Part shown: piece after piece, positions 45,498 through 52,891 of the stretch
How positions within the stretch are numbered: position 1 is the first letter of the stretch
Layout: each line of letters starts with the position of its first letter
Assembly: GCA_013284265.1 (NCBI GenBank)
Contig: JABTBR010000002.1
Coordinates: forward strand, 218,084-282,083
DNA length: 64,000 bases
Direction: 5' to 3'
Source: Oxalobacteraceae bacterium
Lineage (GTDB): Bacteria > Pseudomonadota > Gammaproteobacteria > Burkholderiales > Burkholderiaceae_D
Notes under the pieces: generated by a model
The model's database searches: none
Told to the model about the DNA's origin: nothing
Seen by the model: the letters and a program-made list of their open reading frames with translations, nothing else
Made by a program: the position numbers and the translations under genes

Positions 45498-46241
45498 TCA
45501 TCGCAGCGGCGACATCGCCCGATTAAAATACACCAGCGACTGCCCCTCGCGCAGCCGGTAAAGCTGCGCCGGCCGATTACTGCCATGGCGCTGCCTGCCC
45601 GCTATCTCCTCCAGAAAATCCCCCTCCTTGATACGCTTGCGAAAAGCGCTCTTATCCACCGCGCGGCCCAGTATCGCCTCATACACCTGCTGCAAATCCG
45701 ACAGCGTGAATTCGGCCGCCAGCAGATGCACCGGCAGCGAGGTATATTCCACTTTCGCGCGCAGGCGCTGCAACGCGACATCGATGATGCCGGCATGGTC
45801 GAAGGCCAGGTCGCGACGACCCGCCAGCTCCCCGACCGGCACCCACGACGCGGCGCTGCTGCCCGCGCCATGGCTGAGCGCAACGCCCTGCGCATCAATG
45901 AGCGCAAAATAAGCGAAGGTGGCCGACCAGCCGCGCGGATCGCGGGTGGCACTGCCAAATCCCTGCAATTGCTCCAGATAAGAAATCTCAACGCCGGTCT
46001 TTTCGCGCAGCTTGCGCATGGCCGTCGCATCGAGGTCGGTATCGCGCTTGAGGTCGATGAACCCGCCCGGCAGCGCCCAGCGCCCCTTGTGCGGATGCTC
46101 CCCGCGCTCGACCAGCAGCACCTTCAGACATTGCTCCTGCAGCGTAAAGATCACCAGGTCGACGCTGGTGAGCGGAACATCGAAATCGTGAATGCGGTAG
46201 TTTTGCAGGAATTCCTGCTCAGTAATCTCGTGTGCAGGCAT
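45498..46241 (-). CDS. NrtR-like Nudix transcription regulator
   Basis: A 247-residue protein. The Nudix domain holds GRWALPGGFIDLKRDTDLDATAMRKLREKTGV (about residues 54-85). Compared with the active box GX5EX7REUXEEXGU, the glutamates are altered (REKTG in place of REETG), as in NrtR regulators, where the domain senses ADP-ribose compounds. The C-terminal part (VEYTSLPVHLLAAEFTLSDLQQVYEAILGRAVDKSAFRKRI) is the winged helix of that family. NrtR controls NAD metabolism genes. Here it is divergent from an operon with an oxygenase and two putative ADP-ribosyltransferase-fold proteins, its probable targets. The ATG at 46241 fits the family N-terminus. Confidence 0.88.
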   Translation of the reverse strand: MPAHEITEQEFLQNYRIHDFDVPLTSVDLVIFTLQEQCLKVLLVERGEHPHKGRWALPGGFIDLKRDTDLDATAMRKLREKTGVEISYLEQLQGFGSATRDPRGWSATFAYFALIDAQGVALSHGAGSSAASWVPVGELAGRRDLAFDHAGIIDVALQRLRAKVEYTSLPVHLLAAEFTLSDLQQVYEAILGRAVDKSAFRKRIKEGDFLEEIAGRQRHGSNRPAQLYRLREGQSLVYFNRAMSPLR

Positions 46242-46267
46242 GCTGGACCTTGGGGTATGAATAGGCG

Positions 46268-46297
46268 ATTGTATGCCCCGCCCCAACTTAGTGTCAA
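46268..46297 (-). promoter_or_regulatory. Promoter of the NrtR-like gene
   Basis: On the minus strand TTGACA (46292-46297) and TACAAT (46268-46273) are 18 bases apart, a strong sigma-70 promoter with a short leader. An inverted repeat, AACTTA (46285-46290) and TAAGTT (46306-46311), straddles the -35, a fitting place for autoregulation. Confidence 0.75.
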
Positions 46298-46313
46298 ACA
46301 ACAAATAAGTTAG

Positions 46314-46342
46314 TTGCGAATCACCACTAAGTGTTTTATGAT
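46314..46342 (+). promoter_or_regulatory. Promoter of the oxygenase/ADP-ribosyltransferase-like operon
   Basis: TTGCGA (46314-46319) and TATGAT (46337-46342) are 17 bases apart. Transcription would start near 46350, leaving about 20 bases before the ATG at 46371. It is back-to-back with the NrtR-like promoter. Confidence 0.7.
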
Positions 46343-46369
46343 GTTTTCGTCTGAAGAAAATGAAAACAT
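46341..46369. promoter_or_regulatory. Inverted repeat over the transcription start of the oxygenase operon
   Basis: ATGTTTTC (46341-46348) and GAAAACAT (46362-46369) are perfect inverted repeats 13 bases apart. They begin at the end of the -10 and finish one base before the start codon. A repressor here would block initiation; the adjacent NrtR-like protein is the natural candidate, but the repeat could equally act as an RNA hairpin hiding the start site. Confidence 0.55.
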
Positions 46370-46370
46370 T

Positions 46371-46934
46371 ATGAATACCACCGGCATGCGCATCGTCGAG
46401 AAAAACTCCGGCGTCTACATCATCGAAAACTACCTGAGCGCCGCCATGTGCCAGCACTACATCGCCATGGGTGAAGAGATCGGCTATGCGCCGTCGGAAG
46501 TCAATTTTCAGGACGGTTCGCGGCGTGCGGAAGACATCCGCAACAACGACCGCGTCATTTTCGACGACCCCGCGCTGGCCGCCTCCCTGTTTGAACGGGC
46601 GCATGCGCTGCTGCCGGAGGCCATCGGCAACTGGAAGCTCAGTGGCTTCAATGAGCGCTTCCGCTTCTACCGCTATGGTCCGAAGGAATACTTCAAGTGG
46701 CACCGGGACGGCACCTTCGCCAAGTCGCCCGATGAAGCGAGCTGCCTGACCTTCATGATTTATCTGAACCACGACTTCGAAGGCGGCGACACCGAATTCA
46801 AGACCGAGTTCATCAAGCCGCAGGAAGGCACGGCGCTGGTATTCCCGCACAAGCTGCCACACCAAGGCACGGAGATCATCGCGGGAACCAAATACGTGCT
46901 GCGTACCGATGTGATGTACCGCCGATATGAATAA
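46371..46934 (+). CDS. 2-oxoglutarate/Fe(II) dioxygenase (prolyl-4-hydroxylase type)
   Basis: A 187-residue double-stranded beta-helix oxygenase of the P4Hc kind. The iron ligands are His and Asp in FKWHRDGTF (about residue 104) and the distal His in HKLPHQGTEI; the Arg in YVLRTDVMYR binds 2-oxoglutarate. FRFYRYGPKEYFKWH and CLTFMIYLNHDFEGGDTEF are typical strands. It is shorter than PKHD/PiuC enzymes. It leads an operon with two putative ADP-ribosyltransferase-fold proteins, divergent from an NrtR-like regulator. The ATG at 46371 is chosen by its fit to the family; the frame is open upstream to 46314, into the promoter. Confidence 0.88.
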   Translation: MNTTGMRIVEKNSGVYIIENYLSAAMCQHYIAMGEEIGYAPSEVNFQDGSRRAEDIRNNDRVIFDDPALAASLFERAHALLPEAIGNWKLSGFNERFRFYRYGPKEYFKWHRDGTFAKSPDEASCLTFMIYLNHDFEGGDTEFKTEFIKPQEGTALVFPHKLPHQGTEIIAGTKYVLRTDVMYRRYE

Positions 46935-46948
46935 TTTGAAAGAAAAAA

Positions 46949-47317
46949 ATGACAGATAAAACAGTTGTCCTCTACCGGCCCACCGGCCCCGCCGAACTCG
47001 ACCTCGTCCGGCAAAGTGGCTTCAAGCGCTGGCCGCCTCGACTGCCGGAGCAACCCATTTTCTATCCGGTGACAAACGAGGCCTACGCAAAACAGATTGC
47101 CATCGAATGGAACATCGGCGCCAGCGGGGTTGGATACGTGACGCGGTTTCATGTGCGGGCATCGTTCATGGATCGCTACGACCGTCAAAAAGTCGGAGGC
47201 GAGATTCACACAGAATGGTGGATTCCCGCAGAAGAGCTTGAAGAGCTCAACGACAATATCGTCGGATTGATCGAAGTCATCGGCGAATATCGCGATGACG
47301 CAAAGAGTAGCGCCTAG
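46949..47317 (+). CDS. Small conserved protein of the 'ADP-ribosylation/crystallin J1' type
   Basis: A 122-residue protein starting VVLYRPTGPAELDLVRQSGF with the conserved stretches FPPRLPEQPIFYP-like (WPPRLPEQPIFYPVTNEAYA), SGVGYVTRFHVRASFMDRY and EWWIPAEELEELNDNIVG. I recall this family under an 'ADP-ribosylation/crystallin J1' label and as having a compact ADP-ribosyltransferase-like fold; no enzyme activity is established to my knowledge. It is 14 bases downstream of the oxygenase stop with a purine-rich site. Association with NrtR and DUF4291 supports an NAD link. Confidence 0.75.
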   Translation: MTDKTVVLYRPTGPAELDLVRQSGFKRWPPRLPEQPIFYPVTNEAYAKQIAIEWNIGASGVGYVTRFHVRASFMDRYDRQKVGGEIHTEWWIPAEELEELNDNIVGLIEVIGEYRDDAKSSA

Positions 47318-47346
47318 ACGCGCTCGCAAAACAAAGAGAGTTAACA

Positions 47347-47994
47347 ATGATTGATAAAAATAATAATAGCGATAACCACACACGACTGATTCCCGACCAT
47401 GAAATCCGTGGCCTGTATGACGACTCCACCATCCGCGTGTACCAGGCCTATTCAGATACCATCGCGGACAGCGCACTGGCCAAGGGTACCTTTGTTTCGC
47501 CACCGTTTAAGATGGAGCGCATGACTTGGATTAAGCCCTCTTTCCTTTGGATGATGTACCGGGCCGGCTGGGGTAATAAGGACGAAGGCCAGAAGCGCAT
47601 CCTGGCTATCGACATCACTCGCGAAGGTTTCGAATGGGCGCTGGCGCATGCCTGTCTGAGCCACGCGGACGAATCAATGAGCGAGTCCCAATGGCAGCAA
47701 CGCAAGAACAGCTCTCCCGTTCGGATTCAATGGGACCCGGAACGTAATCTGCAATTGCATGCACAGAAACACCGCGCCATTCAGATCGGGCTGGGGAAGG
47801 AAGCGGTACAGCTTTATGTGAATGAGTGGATACGCGGTATTACGGATGTGACGCCACTGGCAAAGGAAATCCAAGCGCTTGTCGAAGACCAGCACTACGA
47901 TCGGGCAACGGCGCTACTGCCATTGGAGCTGCCCTATGTCGTTCAGACCGGCATCACCATCCCCGTTCCGGTATTGCCGTCTACAAAAACCTAG
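47347..47994 (+). CDS. DUF4291 family protein
   Basis: A 215-residue protein with all the conserved blocks of DUF4291: IRGLYDDSTIRVYQAYSD, FKMERMTWIKPSFLWMMYRAGW, RILAIDITREGFEWALAH, SPVRIQWDPERN and RAIQIGLGKEAVQLYVNEWI. The family has been suggested to adopt an ADP-ribosyltransferase-like fold, with the Arg-x-Tyr-x-Ala opening and the Trp-rich block as candidate NAD site; I treat this as recall and not as proof. AAAGAGAG provides a ribosome-binding site. Codons here are AT-richer than in the flanks (the N-terminus reads IDKNNNSDN), suggesting horizontal acquisition. Confidence 0.85.
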   Translation: MIDKNNNSDNHTRLIPDHEIRGLYDDSTIRVYQAYSDTIADSALAKGTFVSPPFKMERMTWIKPSFLWMMYRAGWGNKDEGQKRILAIDITREGFEWALAHACLSHADESMSESQWQQRKNSSPVRIQWDPERNLQLHAQKHRAIQIGLGKEAVQLYVNEWIRGITDVTPLAKEIQALVEDQHYDRATALLPLELPYVVQTGITIPVPVLPSTKT

Positions 47995-48050
47995 GTGAAG
48001 AGCCGGGCGCCGAGCTAATGCCGCTAGCTTAAGCGTGCCGCCGTGCGTTT

Positions 48051-48152
48051 AAAACCCACGGCAAAGAGCCGGGGGCCTGTCCCGCAGGGACAGGCGGGGC
48101 GCAGCCCCTCCCCGGACCCTGGGTTTGACCCCAGGGGTACGCCGTGGGTTTT
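48051..48152. repeat. Dispersed palindromic element, long form, ends inverted (copy B)
   Basis: Ends AACCCACGGC (48053-48062) and GCCGTGGGTT (48141-48150) flank a GC-rich core shared with copy C (CCTGTCCC-loop-GGGACAGG, then GGGGCGCAGCCCC). Here the left end reads CGGCAAAGAGCC and the right end GGTACGCCG, which are the reverse complements of the right and left ends of copies A, C and D, while the core keeps the same orientation as in C. Confidence 0.88.
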
Positions 48153-48251
48153 AGGCCGCGGCCGGCGGCCCGCGAACTAAACATTTTTCTTAACCTAGCG
48201 GCATTAGGGACTGAGCCCGGCCGTCATTCCAAACCACCACGTCAATCAAAC

Positions 48252-50516
48252 TTACAGCTTGCCACTCAAGGTCACAAACAATTGCCGTGGCGCGCCGGTC
48301 AGCAGCGTCTGCGCCGTACCAGCCTTGTCGGAAGCCTGGAAACCATTGGTGCCGATCGAGCTGATATAGCGCTTGTCGAACAGATTGCTCACGTTCGCCT
48401 GCAACACCATCTCTTTGAGCACGCCGCTCGATTTCAGCTTGTAGCCGGCCGACAGATTGGCCACCCAGTACGAGGGCACGCCGCCATCGTTCAGGTAGGT
48501 GTAATAGCGCTTGCCGGTGTACTTGCCGCCGGCGCGCGCGAACCATGCGCCCTCTTCAAACGCCACTTCGGTATTGAACAGGGTACGCGGCGCATCGACC
48601 ACCTGCTTGCCGTTCACCGCCACCACCTTGCCGTTGTCCAGATAATCCGACTGGTACTTGGAATCGTTGTAGGTGAAGGAATTGAACCAGCTCAGCGCAC
48701 GGCTGAATTTCCACACCGCGATCGCTTCCAGACCCTTGGTCTCGACCTTGCCGACGTTGACGAAGGTGCTGGGGCAGCCGACGATGCCGGCGCAGGTCGC
48801 CACGTTCAGCTGGCGGTCGTCGAAGGCGGCGTGGTACACGGCCACCGAACCCTGCACATTGGCGCGCTTGAAACGGTAACCCAGGTCCACATTGGTCGAG
48901 GTTTCCGGTTTCAGGTTCGCGCGGCCGGCGTCGAAGGCCAGCTGGGTTTGCGAGAACGGGCCGCCTACGCCCGGCTGGTGCGCACGCATATTGCGCGAGG
49001 CCGAGACGAACACTTCATCGTCCGCGCTCAGGCTGTAGTTGGCGCCCAGCTGCGGCAGGAAATGCTTGGTCGCGTCGATCGCGCCTTCGGCACGGGTGCC
49101 CGCGCGGTTGACGGCGCGAATGCCCACGTCCATGCTCTTGAAACCAAAGTTGGCCTTGAGCTTGCCATCCATGGCGCTGATGCTGTCCTGCAGGTAGAAC
49201 TGGGCGGTGCTGGTCACGAAGTCTTGCTTGAACACCACCGTCATCGGATTGCTCATGTAGCGGTCGGTATCTTCCGGGCCGTTGACGGCGTAGAAGTTGC
49301 GGCTCACGGTGTGCGAGCTACGCTCGCCCCAGACGCCGGCGCTCAGGGTGTGATTGCCCAGTTCCACCGTCAGGTCGCTGATGATGCCGTCGCGGTTGAT
49401 CGAATACTCGGTGGTGCGCAGCGCGATCGGCACGGTCGGCGACGATACGGCATAAGGCGTGTACCAGTGGCCCTGGCCCACATTGTCATGGTGATAGAGG
49501 CTGGTTTTCAGATTGCTCACCTCGGTCAGGCTCAGGTCCAGGGTCAGGCCGCCCAGGGTATCCTTGCGCAGGCCGCGCGCCAGGTAGTAGGCGTCGTCCA
49601 TGCTGGTGACGCCGCCGCTGAATTTATTCTTGGCCGCATCGACCGCGCGCTGCCAGTCCGGTGCGTAGTTGTCCCAGTTGTAGCCCAGGCGATTAACCAT
49701 TTCCAGCGACACATCCTGATAGTCGACTTCATGGCGGTCCGAATGATTGACGAAGCCGCTCAGGATATTGTCGCCGAAGCGGTGCACGAAGCGTGCATTG
49801 ATCTGGTCCTGGTCCTGGGAGCCGGCGCCCTTCCATTTGTCGGCGCGCTGGCGCGTGCCGCTCAGCGAGAACTTGGTGGCGCCATTGATCAGGCCGCTAT
49901 CCACGCGGACGAAGGTGCGCGAAGTCGAGTCGCTGCCCAGGGTCTGGGCCGCGCTCAGGCCGCGCTCGTCGCTCGGGTCCTGGCTGAAGAATTGCACAGT
50001 GCCGCCCAGATTGCTGGTCGAGGCGGTGCCCAGCGCGCCGGCGCCTTGCGACACGGCCACGCGGCCGATGTTTTCCGACGAGATCGCGCGGCTGATATGC
50101 AAGCCGTTGTTATTACCGTAGCTCATGTCGCCGAGCGGAATGCCGTCCAGCGTGAAGCCCAGCTGGTTCTGGCTGAAGCCGCGAATGCTGAAGCGGGTCG
50201 ACCATTCGTAAGCACCGAAGGGATCGGCCGACTGGAAGTTCACGCCCGGCAGTTTTTCCAGCGTCTTCAAGGGGCTGGTGCCCGGTAGCGCCTGCTGCAG
50301 GTCGGCGCGGTTGATGTTCTGTACCTGGCGCGACTGGCCGCGGCCGGTGATTTCCACCGATTGCACCGGCGCCATGGCGGCACCGACGGTAGCATCCGCG
50401 GCGGCGGCGGCGGCGATCGCGTCGGCATCGCCGGCGCCAGCGGCCTGCGCGAAGTGGGCCGTGCAGGCCAGCGAGACCAGCAGGCAAAGAGGTTTCAGAC
50501 GAAGACGCTGTGACAT
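48252..50516 (-). CDS. TonB-dependent outer membrane receptor
   Basis: A 754-residue receptor. A signal peptide (PLCLLVSLACTAHFAQA) is followed by a TonB-box-like VQSVEITG, a plug domain (LKTLEKLPGVNFQSADPFGAYEWSTRFSIRG, SNLGGTVQF) and a 22-strand barrel with a terminal VTLSGKL. The plug's conserved FSIRGFSQNQLGFTLDGIPLGDMSYGNNNGL is of the type seen in receptors for complex organic ligands; no siderophore genes are adjacent. The ATG at 50516 has only a weak AAGAAAG site. The promoter region contains paired ACTTGCAA repeats. The substrate is unknown. Confidence 0.92.
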   Translation of the reverse strand: MSQRLRLKPLCLLVSLACTAHFAQAAGAGDADAIAAAAAADATVGAAMAPVQSVEITGRGQSRQVQNINRADLQQALPGTSPLKTLEKLPGVNFQSADPFGAYEWSTRFSIRGFSQNQLGFTLDGIPLGDMSYGNNNGLHISRAISSENIGRVAVSQGAGALGTASTSNLGGTVQFFSQDPSDERGLSAAQTLGSDSTSRTFVRVDSGLINGATKFSLSGTRQRADKWKGAGSQDQDQINARFVHRFGDNILSGFVNHSDRHEVDYQDVSLEMVNRLGYNWDNYAPDWQRAVDAAKNKFSGGVTSMDDAYYLARGLRKDTLGGLTLDLSLTEVSNLKTSLYHHDNVGQGHWYTPYAVSSPTVPIALRTTEYSINRDGIISDLTVELGNHTLSAGVWGERSSHTVSRNFYAVNGPEDTDRYMSNPMTVVFKQDFVTSTAQFYLQDSISAMDGKLKANFGFKSMDVGIRAVNRAGTRAEGAIDATKHFLPQLGANYSLSADDEVFVSASRNMRAHQPGVGGPFSQTQLAFDAGRANLKPETSTNVDLGYRFKRANVQGSVAVYHAAFDDRQLNVATCAGIVGCPSTFVNVGKVETKGLEAIAVWKFSRALSWFNSFTYNDSKYQSDYLDNGKVVAVNGKQVVDAPRTLFNTEVAFEEGAWFARAGGKYTGKRYYTYLNDGGVPSYWVANLSAGYKLKSSGVLKEMVLQANVSNLFDKRYISSIGTNGFQASDKAGTAQTLLTGAPRQLFVTLSGKL

Positions 50517-50894
50517 GAGTTTCTTTCTTGCAGTTATAGGAATGGGGTGCGAAGGCAATACCAAAAAAGCGCACTTGCAATTAACTTGCAAAATTGTAGG
50601 GAGGACATATGACGCAACCATGACAGTCCGATGACGGCTTGATGACTCAACAACAGTTCACGGGGAAATAACGCGGGCAAAAAAAACCATCGCGATGGAA
50701 GGCGATGGCGAAAGGGGCAAACAAGGCAAGCAATGCAGGCTTGGGCACTACCAAGCAATTTGGATGCCGGAGGTCGCGCCGGGGCATGGCTGCGCAAGAG
50801 TCGGTACCAGCGTAAAAATTGCCGACACCGGCGGGCGCGGGCGCAGGCACTCATGTACGCAAGCGCACGGACGACCAGGCAAGCACTAGCTAGC
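50517..50894. other. Divergent spacer of TonB receptor and Nramp genes
   Basis: It contains a minus-strand TACAAT (50593-50598) for the receptor gene, two direct copies of ACTTGCAA (50573-50580 and 50584-50591), and a perfect palindrome CCATCGCGATGG (50687-50698) next to a run of A's. I see no additional gene; reading frames entering it from the Nramp side are open only because of base composition. Confidence 0.5.
50573..50591. promoter_or_regulatory. Paired ACTTGCAA direct repeats at the TonB receptor promoter
   Basis: ACTTGCAA (50573-50580) is repeated at 50584-50591, an 11-base period that puts both on one face of the helix. Each contains the palindrome TTGCAA. They lie just downstream of the minus-strand TACAAT, where a repressor would act. 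Confidence 0.45.
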
Positions 50895-52277
50895 ATGATC
50901 GACATACCAGCGAGTACTGACACCATGCCGAAAGAGACCAGCAGCGCGATTCCAGACCATGCCGCCAGCAGCGTAAAGGCTGCGGCCGATACCGCTGCCG
51001 CGGCGCCAGCCACGCCGTCGGCCCAACAGAATTCCTGGTTGAGCAAACTCGGCCCCGGCCTGATCACCGGCGCCGCCGACGACGATCCCAGCGGCATCGC
51101 GACCTACTCCCAGGCCGGCGCCCAGTTCGGCTTCGGCATGCTGTGGACCTTGCTGCTGAGCTTCCCGCTGATGGTGGGCATCCAGATCATCAGCGCGCGC
51201 ATCGGCCGCGTCAGCGGCCATGGCCTGGCGGCGAATATGCGCCGCCACTTTCCAGCCTGGCTGTTGCACGCCATCGTCAGCCTGCTGCTCATCGCCAACA
51301 CCATCAACATCGCCGCCGACGTGGCCGCCATGGGCGAAGCCTTCCGCCTGCTGGCGGGTGGCCCGGCGCCCTGGTACGCGCTCGGCTTTGGACTGCTGTC
51401 GCTGCTGTTACAGGTCTTCATTCCCTACCAGCGCTATGTGCGCATCCTCAAGTGGCTGACCCTGGCCCTGCTGGCCTATGTGGCCACGGTGCTGGTGGTC
51501 AAGGTGCCATGGCTGGCGGTGGCGCGGGCCACGGTGCTGCCGCAACTGTCCTGGAACCCGGCCTACCTGACCACCGTGGTGGCCATCTTCGGCACCACCA
51601 TCAGTCCCTATCTGTTCTTCTGGCAAGCCTCGCAGGAAGTGGAGGAATTGCGCGCCGACCCGGCCGCCAGCGCCCTGAAGAAAGCCCCGCATCAGGCGTG
51701 CGGCAACTTCCGGCGCATTCGCCTCGATACCGTCATCGGCATGGGCTTTTCCAATCTGGTGGCCTTCTTCATCATGCTCACCACCGCCGTCACCTTGCAC
51801 GCCCAGGGCATCAGCGCCATCGCGTCATCGGCCCAGGCCGCCTCCGCGCTGCGCCCGATCGCCGGCGAGTTCGCCTTCCTGCTGTTCGCCCTGGGGATTA
51901 TCGGCACCGGCCTGTTGGCCGTGCCCGTTCTGGCGGGCTCGGCCGCGTATGCGGCGGCCGGCGCCTTCGGCTGGAAGAGCAGCCTGGAACTGCAGGTGGG
52001 CGGCGCGCGCAAGTTCTACGCCATCATCATCGGCTCGACCCTGGTCGGTGCGCTGCTGTGCTTTGCGCCGGTCGATCCTATCCAGGCCCTGTACTGGAGC
52101 GCGGTGATCAATGGCGTCATTTCCGTGCCTCTCATGATCGCGATGCTGGTGCTGGCGCGCCGGCCCGCCGTGATGGGTGATTTGCCGATCTCGCGCCGCC
52201 TCGCCGCGCTGGGCTGGCTATGCACGCTCACCATGGGACTGGCCGTGCTGGCCATGCTGGCGACGATGGGTGTTTGA
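50895..52277 (+). CDS. Divergent Nramp-family divalent metal transporter
   Basis: A roughly 460-residue protein with 11 or so helices in the Nramp arrangement. Helix 1 has ITGAADDDPSGIATYSQAGAQFG, where classical Nramps have DPGN; helix 6 has FGTTISPYLFFWQASQEVEE, where they have MPH. Loss of that methionine removes the soft ligand that selects Mn and Fe over harder ions, as in the Nramp-related Mg transporters. The substrate therefore may be Mg or another hard ion; this is inference. The start is uncertain: ATGs at 50853, 50895 and 50925 all precede a disordered Ala-rich lead. Confidence 0.82.
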   Translation: MIDIPASTDTMPKETSSAIPDHAASSVKAAADTAAAAPATPSAQQNSWLSKLGPGLITGAADDDPSGIATYSQAGAQFGFGMLWTLLLSFPLMVGIQIISARIGRVSGHGLAANMRRHFPAWLLHAIVSLLLIANTINIAADVAAMGEAFRLLAGGPAPWYALGFGLLSLLLQVFIPYQRYVRILKWLTLALLAYVATVLVVKVPWLAVARATVLPQLSWNPAYLTTVVAIFGTTISPYLFFWQASQEVEELRADPAASALKKAPHQACGNFRRIRLDTVIGMGFSNLVAFFIMLTTAVTLHAQGISAIASSAQAASALRPIAGEFAFLLFALGIIGTGLLAVPVLAGSAAYAAAGAFGWKSSLELQVGGARKFYAIIIGSTLVGALLCFAPVDPIQALYWSAVINGVISVPLMIAMLVLARRPAVMGDLPISRRLAALGWLCTLTMGLAVLAMLATMGV

Positions 52278-52332
52278 CGCGCCGCCGATCTGCGCTACAG
52301 TAATGCTTCCTTCGGCTTTAGCGGTAATCACT

Positions 52333-52701
52333 ATGCGACTGTTTTCTCGCCTGAATGTTGCTCTGCTGGTGGCCAGCTGCGCGCTGGCCTTGCCGGCATT
52401 GGCCACCGACCGCCCCTTCCCCGCCAACGCCTTGCGCGGCAAGATGACGCCCGGCTATTTTCCCGATGTGGAAATCGACGGCAAGGCCCGCAAGCTGGCC
52501 GCCGGCGGGCGCATCTTCGATCAAGACAACCGGCTCGCCATGCCGGCCTCGCTGCGCGGCAGCGGTTTCGTAGTCAATTACACGGTCGACAGCATGGGTT
52601 ATATCGACCGCATCTGGATACTGACCGAGGAAGAGGCCGCGCACAAGCTGGCCAAGGTCAAGGCGGAGGATGTGGAATACCGGCTCACGCCGGAGAATTG
52701 A
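52333..52701 (+). CDS. Small secreted hypothetical protein
   Basis: A 122-residue protein with a clear signal peptide (LLVASCALALPALAT). The mature part starts DRPFPANALRGKMTPGYFPDVEIDGKARKLAAGGRIFD and ends with FVVNYTVDSMGYIDRIWILTEEEAAHKLAK, a beta-hairpin-plus-helix pattern. I do not recognise the family. It lies 55 bases after the Nramp gene on the same strand and is followed by a palindromic repeat element. Confidence 0.7.
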   Translation: MRLFSRLNVALLVASCALALPALATDRPFPANALRGKMTPGYFPDVEIDGKARKLAAGGRIFDQDNRLAMPASLRGSGFVVNYTVDSMGYIDRIWILTEEEAAHKLAKVKAEDVEYRLTPEN

Positions 52702-52741
52702 AGTGCTTTGAATTGCTGCCGAGGGGCCGCGCGCGCATATA

Positions 52742-52844
52742 AAAACCCACGGCGTAAATCTGGGGGCCTGTCCCATCGGGACAGGCGGGGCGCAGCCCCT
52801 CCCCGGACCCTGGGGTCAGACCCCGGCTCTTTGCCGTGGGTTTT
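52742..52844. repeat. Dispersed palindromic element, long form (copy C)
   Basis: Ends AACCCACGGC (52744-52753) and GCCGTGGGTT (52833-52842). The core carries CCTGTCCC/GGGACAGG and GGGGCGCAGCCCC hairpins, and on the right GGGGTCAGACCCC followed by GGCTCTTTGCC as in copies A and D. It lies between the small secreted protein and the convergent chemotaxis receptor gene, and its T-rich end may help termination. Confidence 0.88.
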
Positions 52845-52891
52845 AACTGCGCCGGCGGCCCGCTAACCAGGCAAGCCGCGGACTGAGGAAC

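Noticed and set aside
45418..46297. Recurring TGTCAA before the GNAT-like and NrtR-like genes, first taken as a shared operator
   Set aside because: In both places it is the -35 hexamer TTGACA read on the other strand.
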